DNA of 64,000 nt from Devosia chinhatensis (GCF_000969445.1 NZ_JZEY01000061.1:793501-857500), one strand, 5' to 3'. Positions 18,245 through 28,286 are shown, counted from the stretch's first letter. The notes: generated from the letters alone by a model not told the origin. Numbers and translations: made by a program.

Positions 18245-18826
18245 ATGTCCAAGCGCGACCCCAAGCGCCTGCCGCCCGATTTCCATCTCTGGACGCATGT
18301 CACCGAGAGCGTGGAGCCCCTGCGGCGCAAGCCCTTGTTGACGCTGGGGAGCGGCACCCTGCCTGTGCCGGTCGCCGAGCCGGCGCCGCAGATCAAGGCC
18401 CCGCCAAAAAAGCTCTCTGCCGCCAAGCCTTTCCTGCCCCCCTATCAGGCACCAAAGCCCATGGCCCGGGTTCCGGAAAAAGCGGTGGATCCGGCCATCC
18501 ACAAAAAAGTCCGCCGCGGCAGGATCGAGATCGATGGCCGCATCGATCTGCACGGCATGACCCAGATCGAGGCGCGCGAGGCATTGCACCGCTATGTCAC
18601 GACCCGCGCCGCGAGCGGCGCACGCACGCTCCTTGTCATCACCGGCAAGGGCCTTAAGACCGACAATGATTATATTGCGGCCATGACCGAGCGGGGCATC
18701 CTGCGTACCATGCTGCCCATCTGGCTGTCCGAGCCGGGGCTGGCGCATCTGGTCTCCGGCTGGAGCCCGGCGGCGCGCGGCCATGGTGGCGAGGGGGCGT
18801 ATTACGTACGCCTGCGACGCGCATGA
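18245..18826 (+). CDS. Smr-domain (MutS2-type) putative nuclease
   Basis: 193 residues with a low-complexity, Pro/Lys-rich N-terminal 90 residues and a C-terminal Smr domain. Signature motifs are DLHGMT (101-106) and the TGKG loop (133-136). The ending GGEGAYYVRLRR is characteristic. Smr domains bind or nick DNA and RNA; the substrate of this stand-alone type is not known. The stop overlaps the start of the following XRE regulator by 4 bp. Confidence 0.88.
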   Translation: MSKRDPKRLPPDFHLWTHVTESVEPLRRKPLLTLGSGTLPVPVAEPAPQIKAPPKKLSAAKPFLPPYQAPKPMARVPEKAVDPAIHKKVRRGRIEIDGRIDLHGMTQIEAREALHRYVTTRAASGARTLLVITGKGLKTDNDYIAAMTERGILRTMLPIWLSEPGLAHLVSGWSPAARGHGGEGAYYVRLRRA

Positions 18827-19191
18827 CCCCACTCGGCGCCAAGCTGCGGGCCATGCGGGAAGCGCGCGGCATCTCGCTCAAGGAAATGGCGGCGGCGCTC
18901 AACGTTTCGAGCGCCTATCTTTCCGCCCTCGAACACGGCAAGCGCGGGCAGCCGACAAGCTTCCTCCTGCATCGCATCATCGCGTTCTTCAATGTCATCT
19001 GGGACGAGGCCGAAGAACTCCAGCGCCTGGCGGAAATTTCGGACCCCAAGGTCACGATCGATACCGGCGGGTTGACCCCCGAAGCCACCGAACTCGCCAA
19101 TCGCCTGCGCGACGGCATCAACCGCCTTGAAGCGGAAGATCTCAAATTCCTGCGCGACGAACTGGTCAAACGCGCCGGCCGCCGCCGGTAA
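18823..19191 (+). CDS. XRE-family helix-turn-helix regulator
   Basis: 122 residues. A Cro/C1-type helix-turn-helix lies at about residues 6-40 (RGISLKEMAAALNVSSAYLS). A short C-terminal part of unknown role ends in basic residues. Its start overlaps the Smr stop as ATGA, so it is translationally coupled to that gene. The Tim44-Smr-XRE order recurs in Hyphomicrobiales, but the regulator's targets are unknown. Confidence 0.85.
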   Translation: MTPLGAKLRAMREARGISLKEMAAALNVSSAYLSALEHGKRGQPTSFLLHRIIAFFNVIWDEAEELQRLAEISDPKVTIDTGGLTPEATELANRLRDGINRLEAEDLKFLRDELVKRAGRRR

Positions 19192-19218
19192 GCCACGCTT
19201 CATCCGTCTTGCGTCGTG

Positions 19219-19260
19219 CCCGGCCCGCCTTCGCCCACAAGGGGGAGAAGGGGGGCCGGG
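19219..19260. terminator. GC-rich hairpin between XRE gene and hslU (possible terminator)
   Basis: Outer stem CCCGGCCC/GGGCCGGG and inner stem CCTTC/GAAGG lie between two convergent genes. No U-run follows on either strand, so an intrinsic terminator is possible but not proven. Confidence 0.4.
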
Positions 19261-19274
19261 TGCATTGCGTCAGC

Positions 19275-20585
19275 CTAGAGCACGAACTTGCTGAGATCGG
19301 TATCTCCGGCCAGGACGCCGACCTTCTCGCGCACGAAGGCAGCGTCGATCTTGACGGTCTGGCCGGCCCGGTCCGGCGCATCGAAGGAAATTTCTTCCAC
19401 CAGCCGCTCCATCACCGTCTGCAGACGCCGGGCACCGATGTTCTCGACACTGGAATTGACCGTCACCGCCGCGTCGGCGATTGCTTCGATCGCATCCTGC
19501 GTGATCTCGAGCGTCAGCCCTTCAGTGCCCATCAGCGCCACATATTGCTTGATGAGGCTGGCTTCTGTGTCATTGAGAATGCCGATGAAATCCTCGCGTG
19601 TCAGCGCTTTGAGCTCTACCCGGATGGGCAGGCGGCCCTGCAATTCGGGCAGCAGGTCGCTTGGCTTGCTCACATGGAAGGCGCCGGAGGCGATGAAGAG
19701 GATATGGTCGGTCTTGACCGGTCCGTATTTGGTGGCAACTGTCGTGCCTTCGATCAGTGGCAGCAGGTCTCGCTGCACGCCCTCGCGCGAGGGCCCGCCC
19801 TGCACGCCGCCCTCGCGGGCCGCCACCTTGTCGATTTCGTCGATGAAGACGATGCCGTGGTTTTCCACCAGCTCGATGGCTTCGCTCTTGAGCTGATCCT
19901 GGTCGAGCAGCTTGTCGGCCTCCTCGGCCACCAGCGGCTCATAGGCGTCCTTGACCTTGATCTTGCGCTTGACCCCGCGCCCGCCCATGGCCTGCTTGAA
20001 CATGTCGGAAAGGTTGATCATGCCGATGCCGCCATTGGGCATGCCGGGAATGTCAAAGCCCCCGGTATTGGCCGCCGGCTGCATCTCGATCTCGATTTCC
20101 TTGTCGTCGAGCTCGTTTTCCCGCAGCTTCCTGCGGAAGCTGTCGCGGGTCGACGGCGTGGCCGAAGTGCCCACCAGCGCATCGAGCACCCGCTCTTCGG
20201 CATTATGGTGAGCCTGCGCCTGCACGTCCCGGCGACGCTTGTCGCGCAGGACGGTGATGCCGGCTTCCACGAGGTCCCGCACGATCTGCTCGACGTCGCG
20301 GCCGACATAGCCGACCTCGGTAAACTTGGTCGCTTCCACCTTTACGAAAGGTGCCTGGGCCAGGCGGGCGAGGCGGCGTGAAATCTCGGTCTTGCCGACG
20401 CCCGTCGGTCCGATCATCAGGATGTTCTTGGGGCTGACCTCACGCCGCAATTCGGGCGGCAATTGCTGGCGGCGCCAGCGATTGCGCAGCGCCACGGCGA
20501 CGGCGCGCTTGGCGTCGGCCTGGCCGACAATATGGCGGTCGAGCTCGGAAACGATCTCGCGCGGGGAAAAATTGGTTTCAGTCAT
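19275..20585 (-). CDS. hslU: HslU, ATPase subunit of the HslVU protease
   Basis: AAA+ unfoldase that feeds substrates to HslV; 436 residues. The Walker A box GPTGVGKT is at 59-66, the Walker B strand reads [11 protein letters not shown], and sensor motifs follow. The intermediate I-domain spans roughly residues 110-240. The C-terminus ends DLSKFVL, close to the usual HslV-activating tail. The ATG at 20585 is chosen because GGAAAGA lies upstream and [16 protein letters not shown] is the family start; the frame is open further upstream. hslV lies 70 bp upstream on the same strand. Confidence 0.97.
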   Translation of the reverse strand: MTETNFSPREIVSELDRHIVGQADAKRAVAVALRNRWRRQQLPPELRREVSPKNILMIGPTGVGKTEISRRLARLAQAPFVKVEATKFTEVGYVGRDVEQIVRDLVEAGITVLRDKRRRDVQAQAHHNAEERVLDALVGTSATPSTRDSFRRKLRENELDDKEIEIEMQPAANTGGFDIPGMPNGGIGMINLSDMFKQAMGGRGVKRKIKVKDAYEPLVAEEADKLLDQDQLKSEAIELVENHGIVFIDEIDKVAAREGGVQGGPSREGVQRDLLPLIEGTTVATKYGPVKTDHILFIASGAFHVSKPSDLLPELQGRLPIRVELKALTREDFIGILNDTEASLIKQYVALMGTEGLTLEITQDAIEAIADAAVTVNSSVENIGARRLQTVMERLVEEISFDAPDRAGQTVKIDAAFVREKVGVLAGDTDLSKFVL

Positions 20586-20655
20586 TATTCGTCTTTCCGG
20601 ACCGCTCATCGAGCCGGTCCTTCTGGGTGCCGCCAATTGGCCGGCACGCCGTTCC

Positions 20656-21213
20656 TTAGCTGAGCTCGATGGTTTCGACCGTCACATTGCCATTGGTATA
20701 GACGCAGATTTCCTCGGCGATCTTCATGGCCCGGCGGGCGATCTCTTCGGCATCGAGTTCGGTCGCCTGGTGCAGGGCAAGTGCTGCCGAATGGGCGTAA
20801 TTGCCGCCCGAGCCGATGGCGATGACGCCATGGTCCGGCGTCAGCACGTCGCCATTGCCGGTCAGGACCAAGGTGTCCTTTTTGTCGGCCACGATCATCA
20901 TGGCTTCGAGCTTGCGCAGATAGCGGTCGGTGCGCCAGTCCTTGGCCAGTTCGACCGCGGCGCGCATCAGCTGGTCGGGATATTGCACCAGCTTGGCTTC
21001 GAGCCGCTCGAACAGCGTAAAGGCGTCAGCAGTGGAGCCGGCAAAGCCGCCGATCACCTTGCCATCGGCCAGGCGACGCACCTTCTTGGCGCCGTGCTTC
21101 ATGACCGTAGGGCCCATGGAAACCTGGCCATCGCCGGCCACCACGACCTTGTTGCCCTTGCGTACGGAAACGATCGTCGTCCCGTGCCACCCGGGATTTG
21201 TGTGTTCACTCAT
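20656..21213 (-). CDS. hslV: HslV, peptidase subunit of the HslVU protease
   Basis: Threonine peptidase of the bacterial proteasome-like complex; 185 residues including an 11-residue propeptide. Mature protein starts at T12 in [13 protein letters not shown], the catalytic N-terminal threonine. Further family motifs are GDGQVSMG and [13 protein letters not shown]. The ATG at 21213 is chosen because GGAG lies upstream and because it gives the standard short propeptide; an upstream in-frame extension lacks support. Divergent from hisB. Confidence 0.97.
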   Translation of the reverse strand: MSEHTNPGWHGTTIVSVRKGNKVVVAGDGQVSMGPTVMKHGAKKVRRLADGKVIGGFAGSTADAFTLFERLEAKLVQYPDQLMRAAVELAKDWRTDRYLRKLEAMMIVADKKDTLVLTGNGDVLTPDHGVIAIGSGGNYAHSAALALHQATELDAEEIARRAMKIAEEICVYTNGNVTVETIELS

Positions 21214-21346
21214 TGGGGGAAGTACTCCGAACTGTTGAGTGATATTTAGGGGCCCGGCCCACGATTGCAACCAAGTGCGCCCTAACCCAATCTTCACGCC
21301 GTCGTGCCTATCTGCTAGTCACCCGCCGACCGCCGGAGACAAAGCC

Positions 21347-21934
21347 ATGCGCAAGAGCACCATCGCCCGCAAGACCAACGAGACCGAGATTGCCGTCTCG
21401 ATCGATCTCGACGGCACCGGCAAGCACGAGATGAAGACCGGCGTTGGCTTTTTCGACCACATGCTGGACCAGCTCGCCCGTCATTCGCTGATCAACATGA
21501 AGGTCACCTGCAAGGGCGACCTGCACATCGACAGCCACCACACGGTCGAGGATGTCGGCATCGCGCTCGGCCAGGCCATCAGGGAAGCGCTGGGCGACAA
21601 GAAGGGCATCCGCCGCTATGCCTCCTCGGACCTGCCCATGGACGGCACACTGACCCGCGCGGCGCTGGACGTATCGGGCCGCGCCTTCCTCGTCTTCCGG
21701 GCCGAGTTCAGCCAGGGCAAGATCGGCGATATCGACACCGAGCTGTTCCGCGAATTCTTCCAGGCTTTCGCGGTCAATGCCGGGATCACGCTCCACATCG
21801 AAAACTTCTACTTCGACAACAACCACCATCTGGCCGAGTCCATGTTCAAGGCCGTGGCCCGCGCCCTGCGCGACGCCATCGAGATCGATCCGCGCATGAG
21901 CGACGCGGTGCCCAGCACCAAGGGTACGCTCTAA
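21347..21934 (+). CDS. hisB: Imidazoleglycerol-phosphate dehydratase
   Basis: Manganese-dependent dehydratase of histidine synthesis; 195 residues, the monofunctional form. Metal-binding His clusters are visible in [22 protein letters not shown] and the late [11 protein letters not shown]. The ATG at 21347 follows CGGAGA. It heads the histidine operon hisB-hisH-hisA...hisF-hisE-coaA. A palindromic element lies between it and hisH. Confidence 0.97.
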   Translation: MRKSTIARKTNETEIAVSIDLDGTGKHEMKTGVGFFDHMLDQLARHSLINMKVTCKGDLHIDSHHTVEDVGIALGQAIREALGDKKGIRRYASSDLPMDGTLTRAALDVSGRAFLVFRAEFSQGKIGDIDTELFREFFQAFAVNAGITLHIENFYFDNNHHLAESMFKAVARALRDAIEIDPRMSDAVPSTKGTL

Positions 21935-21977
21935 GGCTTTCACTGGACGTGCTTTTGCACTAAGTCAGCCGGGAACT

Positions 21978-22012
21978 GGATCGTCACCCCGGCGCGGGCT
22001 GGGATGACATCG
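21978..22012. repeat. REP-like palindrome between hisB and hisH
   Basis: The arms GTCA and TGAC flank a GC-rich centre (CCCCGGCGCGGGCTGGG). The format resembles the GTCATCCC-type intergenic palindromes common in alphaproteobacteria. No other close copy was recognised in the window. Confidence 0.45.
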
Positions 22013-22031
22013 GGGTCGTGGAGAATATGCC

Positions 22032-22685
22032 ATGAGCACCATAGCCATCATCGATTACGGCGCGGGCAATCTGCGTTCAGCCGCCAAGGCTTTCGAGCGC
22101 GTGGCCCATGAGCGCGGCAAGGGCGACAAGATTGTTGTCACCGCCGATCCCGAAATGGTCCGCAACGCCGATCGCATCATGCTGCCCGGCGTCGGGGCCT
22201 TCGCCGATTGCATGGCGGGGCTGAACGCGGTGCCCGGCATGATCGACATGCTCGATGAAAAGGTGATCAAGGGTGGCACGCCGTTCCTGGGGGTCTGCGT
22301 CGGCATGCAGCTTCTGGCCAGCGAGGGCCGCGAAAAGACGGTGACCAAAGGCCTTGGCTGGGTTCCCGGTGCCGTCGAGAAGATCGCCCCGGCCGATCCG
22401 GCGCTCAAGATCCCGCATATGGGCTGGAACAATATTGCCGTGACCCGCCCCCATGCCCTCATGGCCGGCATTGCCGATGGTCCCGACGGGCTCCATGCCT
22501 ATTTCGTCCATTCCTATCACCTCAGGACCGCCGATCCCGCCCACCTCGTGGCCACCACGGATTATGGCGGGGCTCTGACCGCCTGTGTCGGCCGCGACAA
22601 CATCTTCGGCACCCAGTTCCACCCTGAAAAAAGCCAGGCTTTGGGATTGAAGCTGATCGAAAACTTTCTGGGATGGTCTCCATGA
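22032..22685 (+). CDS. hisH: Imidazole glycerol phosphate synthase, glutamine amidotransferase subunit
   Basis: Class I glutaminase that supplies ammonia to HisF; 217 residues. The nucleophile is C89 in [11 protein letters not shown] and the His-Glu pair is H197 and E199 in FHPEKS. The oxyanion region LPGVGAF is near residue 51. The stop overlaps hisA as ATGA. Its partner gene hisF is separated from it by hisA and an insertion of two membrane-protein genes. Confidence 0.97.
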   Translation: MSTIAIIDYGAGNLRSAAKAFERVAHERGKGDKIVVTADPEMVRNADRIMLPGVGAFADCMAGLNAVPGMIDMLDEKVIKGGTPFLGVCVGMQLLASEGREKTVTKGLGWVPGAVEKIAPADPALKIPHMGWNNIAVTRPHALMAGIADGPDGLHAYFVHSYHLRTADPAHLVATTDYGGALTACVGRDNIFGTQFHPEKSQALGLKLIENFLGWSP

Positions 22686-23413
22686 TCCTTTTTCCCGCCA
22701 TCGACCTCAAGGACGGCCAGTGCGTGCGCCTCAAGCTGGGCGACATGGAGCAGGCCACCGTCTTCAACGACGATCCTGCCGCCCAGGCAAAGAGCTTCGA
22801 GGACGAGGGTTTTGACTATCTCCACGTCGTCGATCTCAACGGCGCATTTGCCGGCGAAAGCGTCAATGGCGCGGCTGTGGAGGCCATTCTCAAAAGCGTG
22901 ACATTCCCGGTGCAGCTTGGCGGCGGGATCCGCACCCTCGCCCATATCGAATCCTGGCTCGAGCGGGGCCTGGCCCGCGTCATCCTGGGTACCGTGGCGG
23001 TGCGCGATCCGGACCTGGTCAAGGAAGCGGCGCGCAAATGGCCCGGGCAGGTCGCCGTCGGCACCGATGCCAAGGGCGGCATGGTGGCCGTCGAGGGCTG
23101 GGCGGAAACCTCCGAGCTGTCGGTCATTGAACTGGCCAAGCGCTTCGAAGGCGCCGGCGTCGCTGCCATCATCTATACCGATATCGATCGCGACGGGGTC
23201 CTGGCCGGCATCAACTGGGATTCGACCCTCGAGCTGGCGCGCGCCACGTCGATCCCGGTCATCGCCTCTGGAGGCTTGGCGTCGATGGAGGACATCGAGC
23301 GCATGACGCGGCCCGATTATCAGGTGCTCGAGGGCGCCATATCCGGCCGGGCCCTCTATGACGGGCGCATTGATTCACGTGAAGCATTGGCCATGCTGAG
23401 GGCCGCTGCCTGA
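22682..23413 (+). CDS. hisA: Phosphoribosylformimino-5-aminoimidazole carboxamide ribotide isomerase
   Basis: TIM-barrel isomerase of histidine synthesis; 243 residues. Catalytic aspartates are D8 (FPAIDLKDG) and the second-half D129 (GTDAKGG). Phosphate-binding glycine loops GGGIRT and ASGGLAS are present. A parS-like palindrome with GANTC is embedded near its 3' end (23371-23386). The start overlaps hisH and the stop overlaps the next small gene (TGATG). Confidence 0.97.
   Translation: MILFPAIDLKDGQCVRLKLGDMEQATVFNDDPAAQAKSFEDEGFDYLHVVDLNGAFAGESVNGAAVEAILKSVTFPVQLGGGIRTLAHIESWLERGLARVILGTVAVRDPDLVKEAARKWPGQVAVGTDAKGGMVAVEGWAETSELSVIELAKRFEGAGVAAIIYTDIDRDGVLAGINWDSTLELARATSIPVIASGGLASMEDIERMTRPDYQVLEGAISGRALYDGRIDSREALAMLRAAA
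23371..23386. promoter_or_regulatory. parS-like site with embedded GANTC inside hisA
   Basis: TGATTCACGTGAAGCA lies about 10 kb from the putative origin. It differs from the common GATTCACGTGAAAC core by one base, so binding may be weaker. Confidence 0.55.
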
Positions 23414-23691
23414 TGCGCGAGCGGCAGAAGCGGTTTCCCTTGCTGGGACACATCGTCGTCTTCTGCCTGATCGGGTTGTTCGCCATGTCGCCGGTCATCT
23501 GGGTTGCTTTGGCCAATGCGCAGCAGCCGGGCGCCCAGATCGGTCTGACCGATCTCATGGCCGGCTGGGGTGTGATGGGTTGGCTGGTCATGGCGCCGGT
23601 CGCGCTCGGCCCGCTGCTCTTCCTCTTCTGGACGGCGATCTTTGCCATCCATCTCCTGGTCTATTTTCGCCGCAAGGGGGAGCGCCCATGA
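23413..23691 (+). CDS. Small membrane protein between hisA and hisF (first of pair)
   Basis: 92 residues with two clear transmembrane helices (about 13-33 and 52-83) and a basic C-terminus (YFRRKGERP). It is not a recognised histidine-pathway enzyme. Its ATG overlaps the hisA stop (TGATG) and its stop overlaps the next gene (ATGA), so it is translationally locked into the operon. It resembles the following gene in layout, suggesting an ancient pair. Function unknown. Confidence 0.75.
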   Translation: MRERQKRFPLLGHIVVFCLIGLFAMSPVIWVALANAQQPGAQIGLTDLMAGWGVMGWLVMAPVALGPLLFLFWTAIFAIHLLVYFRRKGERP

Positions 23692-24002
23692 ACGCCAAGC
23701 CCTTTCCCTGGCGCCTTTATGTCGTCCTTTTCACCCTGATCGTGCTCTTCACCCTGGCGCCGCTGATCTCGGTCTATTTCACCTATCTGGTGGCAGACGC
23801 CAATGGCTGCACCGTCAATGAGGCGACCATCCATACATGCATGGTTCTGGGCATGGATTGGGGTGGTCTGCTCTATACAACCGGCGTCTTCGGCTGGTTC
23901 ATGCTTGCCACCATTCCGCTTGGCGGCGGTGCGCTGATCGTCTGGCTGGTTATGCTCCTCATTCACTATTTCGCCTGGCGGCAGAAAGCCCGAACGCCAT
24001 GA
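23688..24002 (+). CDS. Small membrane protein between hisA and hisF (second of pair)
   Basis: 104 residues with two or three transmembrane helices (about 10-33, 55-95) and two cysteines in a loop ([13 protein letters not shown], about residues 40-52) that could form a periplasmic disulfide. The ATG at 23688 overlaps the preceding stop. Its TGA overlaps an ATG that begins a partial duplicate of the hisF start. I do not recognise the family. The Cys pair and the helix layout suggest an inner-membrane protein with a short periplasmic loop. Confidence 0.72.
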   Translation: MNAKPFPWRLYVVLFTLIVLFTLAPLISVYFTYLVADANGCTVNEATIHTCMVLGMDWGGLLYTTGVFGWFMLATIPLGGGALIVWLVMLLIHYFAWRQKARTP

Positions 24003-24100
24003 GCCTCAAGATCCGCATCACTCCCCGTCTGGACGTTCCCCGCCCGCGTCGCCCGGAGCGCAGCGAGGACGCGCACAACGCAAAAGGAAGCCGCCGGTGA
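23999..24100 (+). pseudogene. 33-residue ORF from a duplicated hisF 5' end
   Basis: The first 38 bp (23999-24036) match the first 38 bp of hisF (24097-24134) at 34 positions, and all four differences are transitions. The peptide starts [13 protein letters not shown], against [13 protein letters not shown] in HisF. It then diverges into an arginine-rich tail and stops at 24100. Its ATG overlaps the upstream stop and its TGA overlaps the hisF GTG, so ribosomes could pass through it into hisF. It is too short to be enzymatic. It may be a relic of a small insertion or a leader-like coupling peptide. Confidence 0.6.
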
Positions 24101-24888
24101 GCCTCAAGACCCGCATCATTCCCTGTCTGGACGTCGCCGGCGGCCGTGTGGTCAAAGGCGTCAATTTCGTCGATCTCGTCGATGCCGGCGATCCGGTCGA
24201 GGCGGCAATGGCTTATGACGCGGCCGGCGCCGATGAATTGACCTTTCTCGATATCACTGCCAGCCATGAGGGACGCGACACCATATTCGACGTGGTCGCC
24301 CGCACGGCCGAGCACTGCTTCATGCCGGTCACGGTGGGCGGCGGTGTCCGCACCGTCGAGGACATTCGCAAGCTGCTGCTGGCTGGAGCCGACAAGGTGG
24401 CGATCAATTCCGCTGCCGTGAACGACCCCGATTTCATCGCGCGCGCCGCCGACAAGTTCGGCAATCAATGCATCGTCGTCTCGGTCGACGCCAAGCGGCG
24501 TGCGAATGGCGCCAATGGCTGGGAAATCCACACCCATGGCGGCCGCAAGCCCACCGGCATCGATGCGGTGGAATTCGCCGCCCGCATGGTCGAGCGGGGG
24601 GCCGGGGAATTGCTGGTGACCTCGATGGACCGCGACGGCACCAAGTCGGGCTTCGATCTCGAATTGACCCGAACCATTGCCGACAGCGTCGAAGTCCCGG
24701 TCATCGCCTCCGGTGGCGTCGGCACCCTGCAGCATCTGGTCGAGGGCGTCACCCAGGGCCACGCCAGCGCGGTTCTGGCCGCGTCCATCTTTCATTTCGG
24801 TACCTTCACGATTCCCCAGGCCAAGACCTATATGGCCGACCATGGCATTGCCATGCGCATGGACTTCGCGGACGGTCCGCTCAACTAA
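24097..24888 (+). CDS. hisF: Imidazole glycerol phosphate synthase, cyclase subunit
   Basis: TIM-barrel cyclase that forms imidazole glycerol phosphate and AICAR with HisH ammonia; 263 residues. The catalytic aspartate is D12 in [15 protein letters not shown] and the second is in VVSVDAKRR. Phosphate loops GGGVRT and ASGGVGT are visible. The start is a GTG overlapping the stop of the 33-residue duplicated ORF. Confidence 0.97.
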   Translation: MSLKTRIIPCLDVAGGRVVKGVNFVDLVDAGDPVEAAMAYDAAGADELTFLDITASHEGRDTIFDVVARTAEHCFMPVTVGGGVRTVEDIRKLLLAGADKVAINSAAVNDPDFIARAADKFGNQCIVVSVDAKRRANGANGWEIHTHGGRKPTGIDAVEFAARMVERGAGELLVTSMDRDGTKSGFDLELTRTIADSVEVPVIASGGVGTLQHLVEGVTQGHASAVLAASIFHFGTFTIPQAKTYMADHGIAMRMDFADGPLN

Positions 24889-24962
24889 CGAATGGCCGGC
24901 CGCTTAAGTCTGAGTGACGCCGCCCGGTTTTTTTGCTCTAAGCCGTGACAAGACAAGTTGGG

Positions 24963-24980
24963 CCCCGGCTCATGCCGGGG
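24963..24980. repeat. Short palindrome between hisF and hisE
   Basis: 7-bp stem CCCCGGC/GCCGGGG with a 4-nt loop lies about 25 bp before hisE. There is no U-run, so it is unlikely to be a full terminator. It could mark a REP-type element or modulate hisE-coaA expression. Confidence 0.4.
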
Positions 24981-25003
24981 TACGCCCAGAGGGTGGGACG
25001 ACA

Positions 25004-25318
25004 ATGACACTCGAAGACCTTGAAGCCCGTATCGCGCTGCGCGCGGCTGCGTCCCCCGAAGAGAGCTATACGGCCAGGCTGATTGCGCGCGGTATCGCCA
25101 AGACGGCACAAAAGCTGGGCGAAGAAGCGACCGAAGCGGTCATTGCCGCGGTCAGCAATGACCGCGCCGAGCTGGTCAAGGAAAGCGCTGACCTGCTCTA
25201 TCACCTCCTGGTCGTGCTGCGGGCGGCCGATGTGCCCCTTGCCGAAATTATGGCCGAACTCGATACCCGCACCGCCCAGTCGGGCCTGGCCGAAAAAGCT
25301 GCCCGCAAGGAACAATGA
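25004..25318 (+). CDS. hisE: Phosphoribosyl-ATP pyrophosphatase
   Basis: Hydrolyses phosphoribosyl-ATP to phosphoribosyl-AMP in histidine synthesis; 104 residues. The all-alpha NTP-pyrophosphatase motif [13 protein letters not shown] and the second-site [13 protein letters not shown] are visible. The ATG at 25004 is preceded by AGGGTGG. An upstream in-frame extension is rejected because it runs through the palindrome. The stop overlaps coaA. Confidence 0.95.
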   Translation: MTLEDLEARIALRAAASPEESYTARLIARGIAKTAQKLGEEATEAVIAAVSNDRAELVKESADLLYHLLVVLRAADVPLAEIMAELDTRTAQSGLAEKAARKEQ

Positions 25319-26268
25319 TGGCCAAGCGCGCTCCCGCCCCCGACGCCTATCGTCACTTCACCAAGGCCGAATGGGCCAAGCTGCGCGACGGCCAGCTGAT
25401 GACCCTGAACGAGGACGACATCAAGCGCCTGCGCGCCCTGACCGATCCGATCTCCCTGGCGGAAGCCGAGGAAATCTATCTGCCCCTCTCCCGGCTCCTG
25501 TCCTATTATGTCGAGGCCATCCAGGGCCTCAACCAGGTCGCGACGCGCTTTCTCAATACGCCGGGCGACAAGGTGCCCTTCATCATCGGCGTCGCCGGGT
25601 CGGTTGCGGTGGGCAAGTCCACCACCTCGCGCATCCTGCAGGCGCTGTTGTCGCGCTGGCCCTCCAGCCCCAAGGTGGACCTCGTCACCACCGACGGCTT
25701 TTTGCATCCCAATCGCGTGCTCGAAGAGCGCGGGCTCATGCAGCGCAAGGGCTTTCCCGAAAGCTACGATCGCGCCCGCTTCGTCAAGTTTCTCGCCGAT
25801 ATCAAGTCCGGCAAGGCGAAGGTGTCGGTGCCAGTTTATTCCCACCTCGTCTATGACGTGGTTCCAGGCGAGGAAGTGCTCATCGACCGGCCGGACATTC
25901 TGATCGTCGAAGGGCTCAATATCCTGCAGCCGGGCGATCTTCCACGTGATGGCACCCCCATCCTCTTCGCCTCCGATTTCATCGATTTTTCCATCTACAT
26001 CGACGCCGATGTCGAGGACCTGCGCGACTGGTACGTCATCCGCTTTTTCCGGCTGCGCGAAACCGCTTTTCGCGATCCCACGTCCTTCTTCCGCAAATTC
26101 TCCGAAATGAGCGAGGAAGAGGCCGGTGCCTTCGGCCGCAATATCTGGCAGACCATCAACCTCCCCAACCTGCTCCAAAACGTCCTGCCCACCCGTGGCC
26201 GGGCCGACCTCATCCTCAAGAAGGGCAAGGATCACCGCGTCGAGGACGTCAAGCTCCGCAGACTATAG
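25315..26268 (+). CDS. coaA: Pantothenate kinase, type I
   Basis: Phosphorylates pantothenate, the first committed step of CoA synthesis; 317 residues. The P-loop GSVAVGKS is at 95-102, followed by TTDGFLHPN and [11 protein letters not shown], characteristic of type I PanK. The start overlaps the hisE stop as ATGA. Linkage to the his operon is usual in rhizobia. coaE, for the last CoA step, is also in this window. Confidence 0.96.
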   Translation: MMAKRAPAPDAYRHFTKAEWAKLRDGQLMTLNEDDIKRLRALTDPISLAEAEEIYLPLSRLLSYYVEAIQGLNQVATRFLNTPGDKVPFIIGVAGSVAVGKSTTSRILQALLSRWPSSPKVDLVTTDGFLHPNRVLEERGLMQRKGFPESYDRARFVKFLADIKSGKAKVSVPVYSHLVYDVVPGEEVLIDRPDILIVEGLNILQPGDLPRDGTPILFASDFIDFSIYIDADVEDLRDWYVIRFFRLRETAFRDPTSFFRKFSEMSEEEAGAFGRNIWQTINLPNLLQNVLPTRGRADLILKKGKDHRVEDVKLRRL

Positions 26269-26367
26269 GCGTTCGACCACAAGGATGTGCGAGGCTCAAA
26301 TGGAGGCCGTGCTTCAAGACCACCGTCATTGCTCGGCTGGGCCGGCAATAGCGTCCTCGCCTTTCTG

Positions 26368-26718
26368 CTAATATGTCCCCGGCTGTGGCTGGCTCAGGAT
26401 GATCAGGTTGCCGTCCGGATCGCGCAGCTTGGCGGTCTTGAAGAAATCCCCGAAAGCCTTGGCCACCGGCTTGATGCCGTGCATTTCGAGCCGGGCCAGC
26501 TCTTCGGCGATATCGTCGACGATGAGCATGATCACGCTGGCGCCGGCCCGGTCCTCGTCGCTCATCACATGCACCCAGCCACCACCGGGCAGTTTCCATT
26601 CGGCCACGTCGGTCATGGTGCGCGCATCGGCGGTGCGCCCGAACAGATATTCATACCAGACCAGGGAATTGCCGAGATCTTCGACGGCGATCCCGGCCAG
26701 CACGTTCGTGAGGGTCAT
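26368..26718 (-). CDS. VOC-superfamily (glyoxalase-like) protein
   Basis: 116 residues with two beta-alpha-beta-beta-beta units typical of vicinal-oxygen-chelate proteins. It includes SLVWYEYLFG and the terminal LRDPDGNLIILSQ, where an acidic residue would bind metal. The substrate is unknown. I chose the ATG at 26718; a GTG four codons upstream is an alternative. Divergent from dapB, convergent with coaA. Confidence 0.75.
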   Translation of the reverse strand: MTLTNVLAGIAVEDLGNSLVWYEYLFGRTADARTMTDVAEWKLPGGGWVHVMSDEDRAGASVIMLIVDDIAEELARLEMHGIKPVAKAFGDFFKTAKLRDPDGNLIILSQPQPGTY

Positions 26719-26842
26719 GGACAGGTCCACTTTCTCTTCTTGCTTTTGATCGAGAGTAACACAGTGGGTCGCCGTGGCCAGTCCTGTTGGCGGAAGGCCC
26801 CTGCACTGCTATAGGCGGGGGCATGTCGAGGGAGTTTGTGTC

Positions 26843-27655
26843 ATGACCCAGTTGCGCATCATCATTGCCGGTGCCGGCGGGCGCATGGGTGCGGCCAATA
26901 TCCGGGCCGTGGCGGCCCATCCCGGGCTTGAACTGGTTGGGGCCCTGGATCGGTCCGGCGCTGACACGCTGGGTTGTGACGCCGGCACGCTGGCCGGCAT
27001 CGAGGCGCTGGGCGTTGTCTTGACCGACAATGTGGTCCCCCTGCTCGACCAGGCAGACGCGATCATCGATTTTTCCGCTCCCGTCGCCAGCGTGGCCCTG
27101 GCGCGCCAAGCCGCTTCGCGCGGGCTCGTCCATGTCATCGGCACCACCGGGTGCCTCGAGGCGGAGGACGAAGCCATCGCCCAGGCCGGCCGCGATGGCG
27201 CCCGAATCGTCAAGTCGGGCAATTTCTCGCCCGGCATGGTCGCTCTGGCGGTCCTTGTCGAAAAGGCTGCCGCGGCCCTCTCGTCCTATGACGTCGAAAT
27301 TCTTGAAATGCATCACAATCTCAAGGTCGATGCCCCTTCGGGCACGGCGCTGATGCTCGGCGAAGCGGCCGCCCGGGGTCGCCAGATTTCGCTCAAGGAT
27401 AATGCGGTGCGCGTCCGCGACGGCCATACCGGCCCGCGCGAGGCCGGCACGATCGGCTTTGCCACCCTGCGCGGCGGCAATGTCATCGGCGACCACAGCG
27501 TGATCCTGGCCGGACCCTCCGAGCGGATCGAATTGACCCATCGTGCCCAGGATCGCACCATCTATGCCAATGGCGCCGTCCTGGCGGTGCTCTGGGCCCA
27601 CCGGCAAAAGCCGGGCCTTTATTCCATGGCCGATGTGCTCGGCCTTTCCGATTGA
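26843..27655 (+). CDS. dapB: 4-hydroxy-tetrahydrodipicolinate reductase
   Basis: NAD(P)H-dependent step of lysine and diaminopimelate synthesis; 270 residues. The nucleotide-binding motif GAGGRMG is at 10-16. The catalytic signature [15 protein letters not shown] (about 155-169) contains H157/H158 and K161. The ATG at 26843 has GAGGGAG upstream. gpmA follows 16 bp later. Confidence 0.96.
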   Translation: MTQLRIIIAGAGGRMGAANIRAVAAHPGLELVGALDRSGADTLGCDAGTLAGIEALGVVLTDNVVPLLDQADAIIDFSAPVASVALARQAASRGLVHVIGTTGCLEAEDEAIAQAGRDGARIVKSGNFSPGMVALAVLVEKAAAALSSYDVEILEMHHNLKVDAPSGTALMLGEAAARGRQISLKDNAVRVRDGHTGPREAGTIGFATLRGGNVIGDHSVILAGPSERIELTHRAQDRTIYANGAVLAVLWAHRQKPGLYSMADVLGLSD

Positions 27656-27671
27656 ACCACAGGACAAAGAC

Positions 27672-28286
27672 ATGACCGGCACGCTCATTCTCGTTCGCCA
27701 CGGCCAGAGCGAATGGAACCTCGAAAATCTCTTCACCGGCTGGCGCAATCCCAACCTGACGGAAAAGGGTGAGGGCGAGGCCCGTGCCACCGGCAAGGCG
27801 CTCAAGGCCGCCGGCATCGTGCCCGATCTCTATTACACGTCCGGCCTGCGCCGTGCCCAGCACACGCTCGACCTGATGCTCGAGGAAATGGGGATTCAGA
27901 ACGTCACCATCACCCGCAACGTGGCGCTCAACGAGCGCGATTACGGCGATCTCTCCGGCCTCAACAAGGACGACGCCCGCGCCAAATGGGGCGAAGACCA
28001 GGTGCTGATTTGGCGCCGGTCCTATGATGTGCCGCCTCCGGGCGGGGAATCGCTCAAGGACACTGCGGCCCGCACGCTGCCGTATTACGAGGCCGAGATC
28101 CTGCCCCAGCTCAAGGCCGGCAAGACCGTGCTTGTCGCCGCCCATGGCAATTCGCTGCGCGCTCTGGTCATGGCCATCGAGGGCCTTACCCCCGAGCAGA
28201 TCCTCGCCCGCGAGATCGCCACCGGCGAACCCACCGTCTACCGGATCGGTGCCGACGGCGCCCTGGCCGAAACCGTCACGCTCTAG
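27672..28286 (+). CDS. gpmA: 2,3-bisphosphoglycerate-dependent phosphoglycerate mutase
   Basis: Glycolytic interconversion of 3- and 2-phosphoglycerate through a phosphohistidine; 204 residues. The RHG motif is R9-H10-G11 in [21 protein letters not shown] and the second histidine in [10 protein letters not shown] complete the active site. It is shorter than the E. coli enzyme (about 250), as usual for alphaproteobacterial GpmA. Its stop overlaps the end of the convergent AI-2E gene by 4 bp. Confidence 0.94.
   Translation: MTGTLILVRHGQSEWNLENLFTGWRNPNLTEKGEGEARATGKALKAAGIVPDLYYTSGLRRAQHTLDLMLEEMGIQNVTITRNVALNERDYGDLSGLNKDDARAKWGEDQVLIWRRSYDVPPPGGESLKDTAARTLPYYEAEILPQLKAGKTVLVAAHGNSLRALVMAIEGLTPEQILAREIATGEPTVYRIGADGALAETVTL

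Noticed and set aside
21214..21300. Sigma-32 promoter before hslV
   Set aside because: CTTGGT and CCTAAATAT-like elements are present on the minus strand but the spacing is about 20 bp and the -35 is poor, unlike dnaK and grpE.
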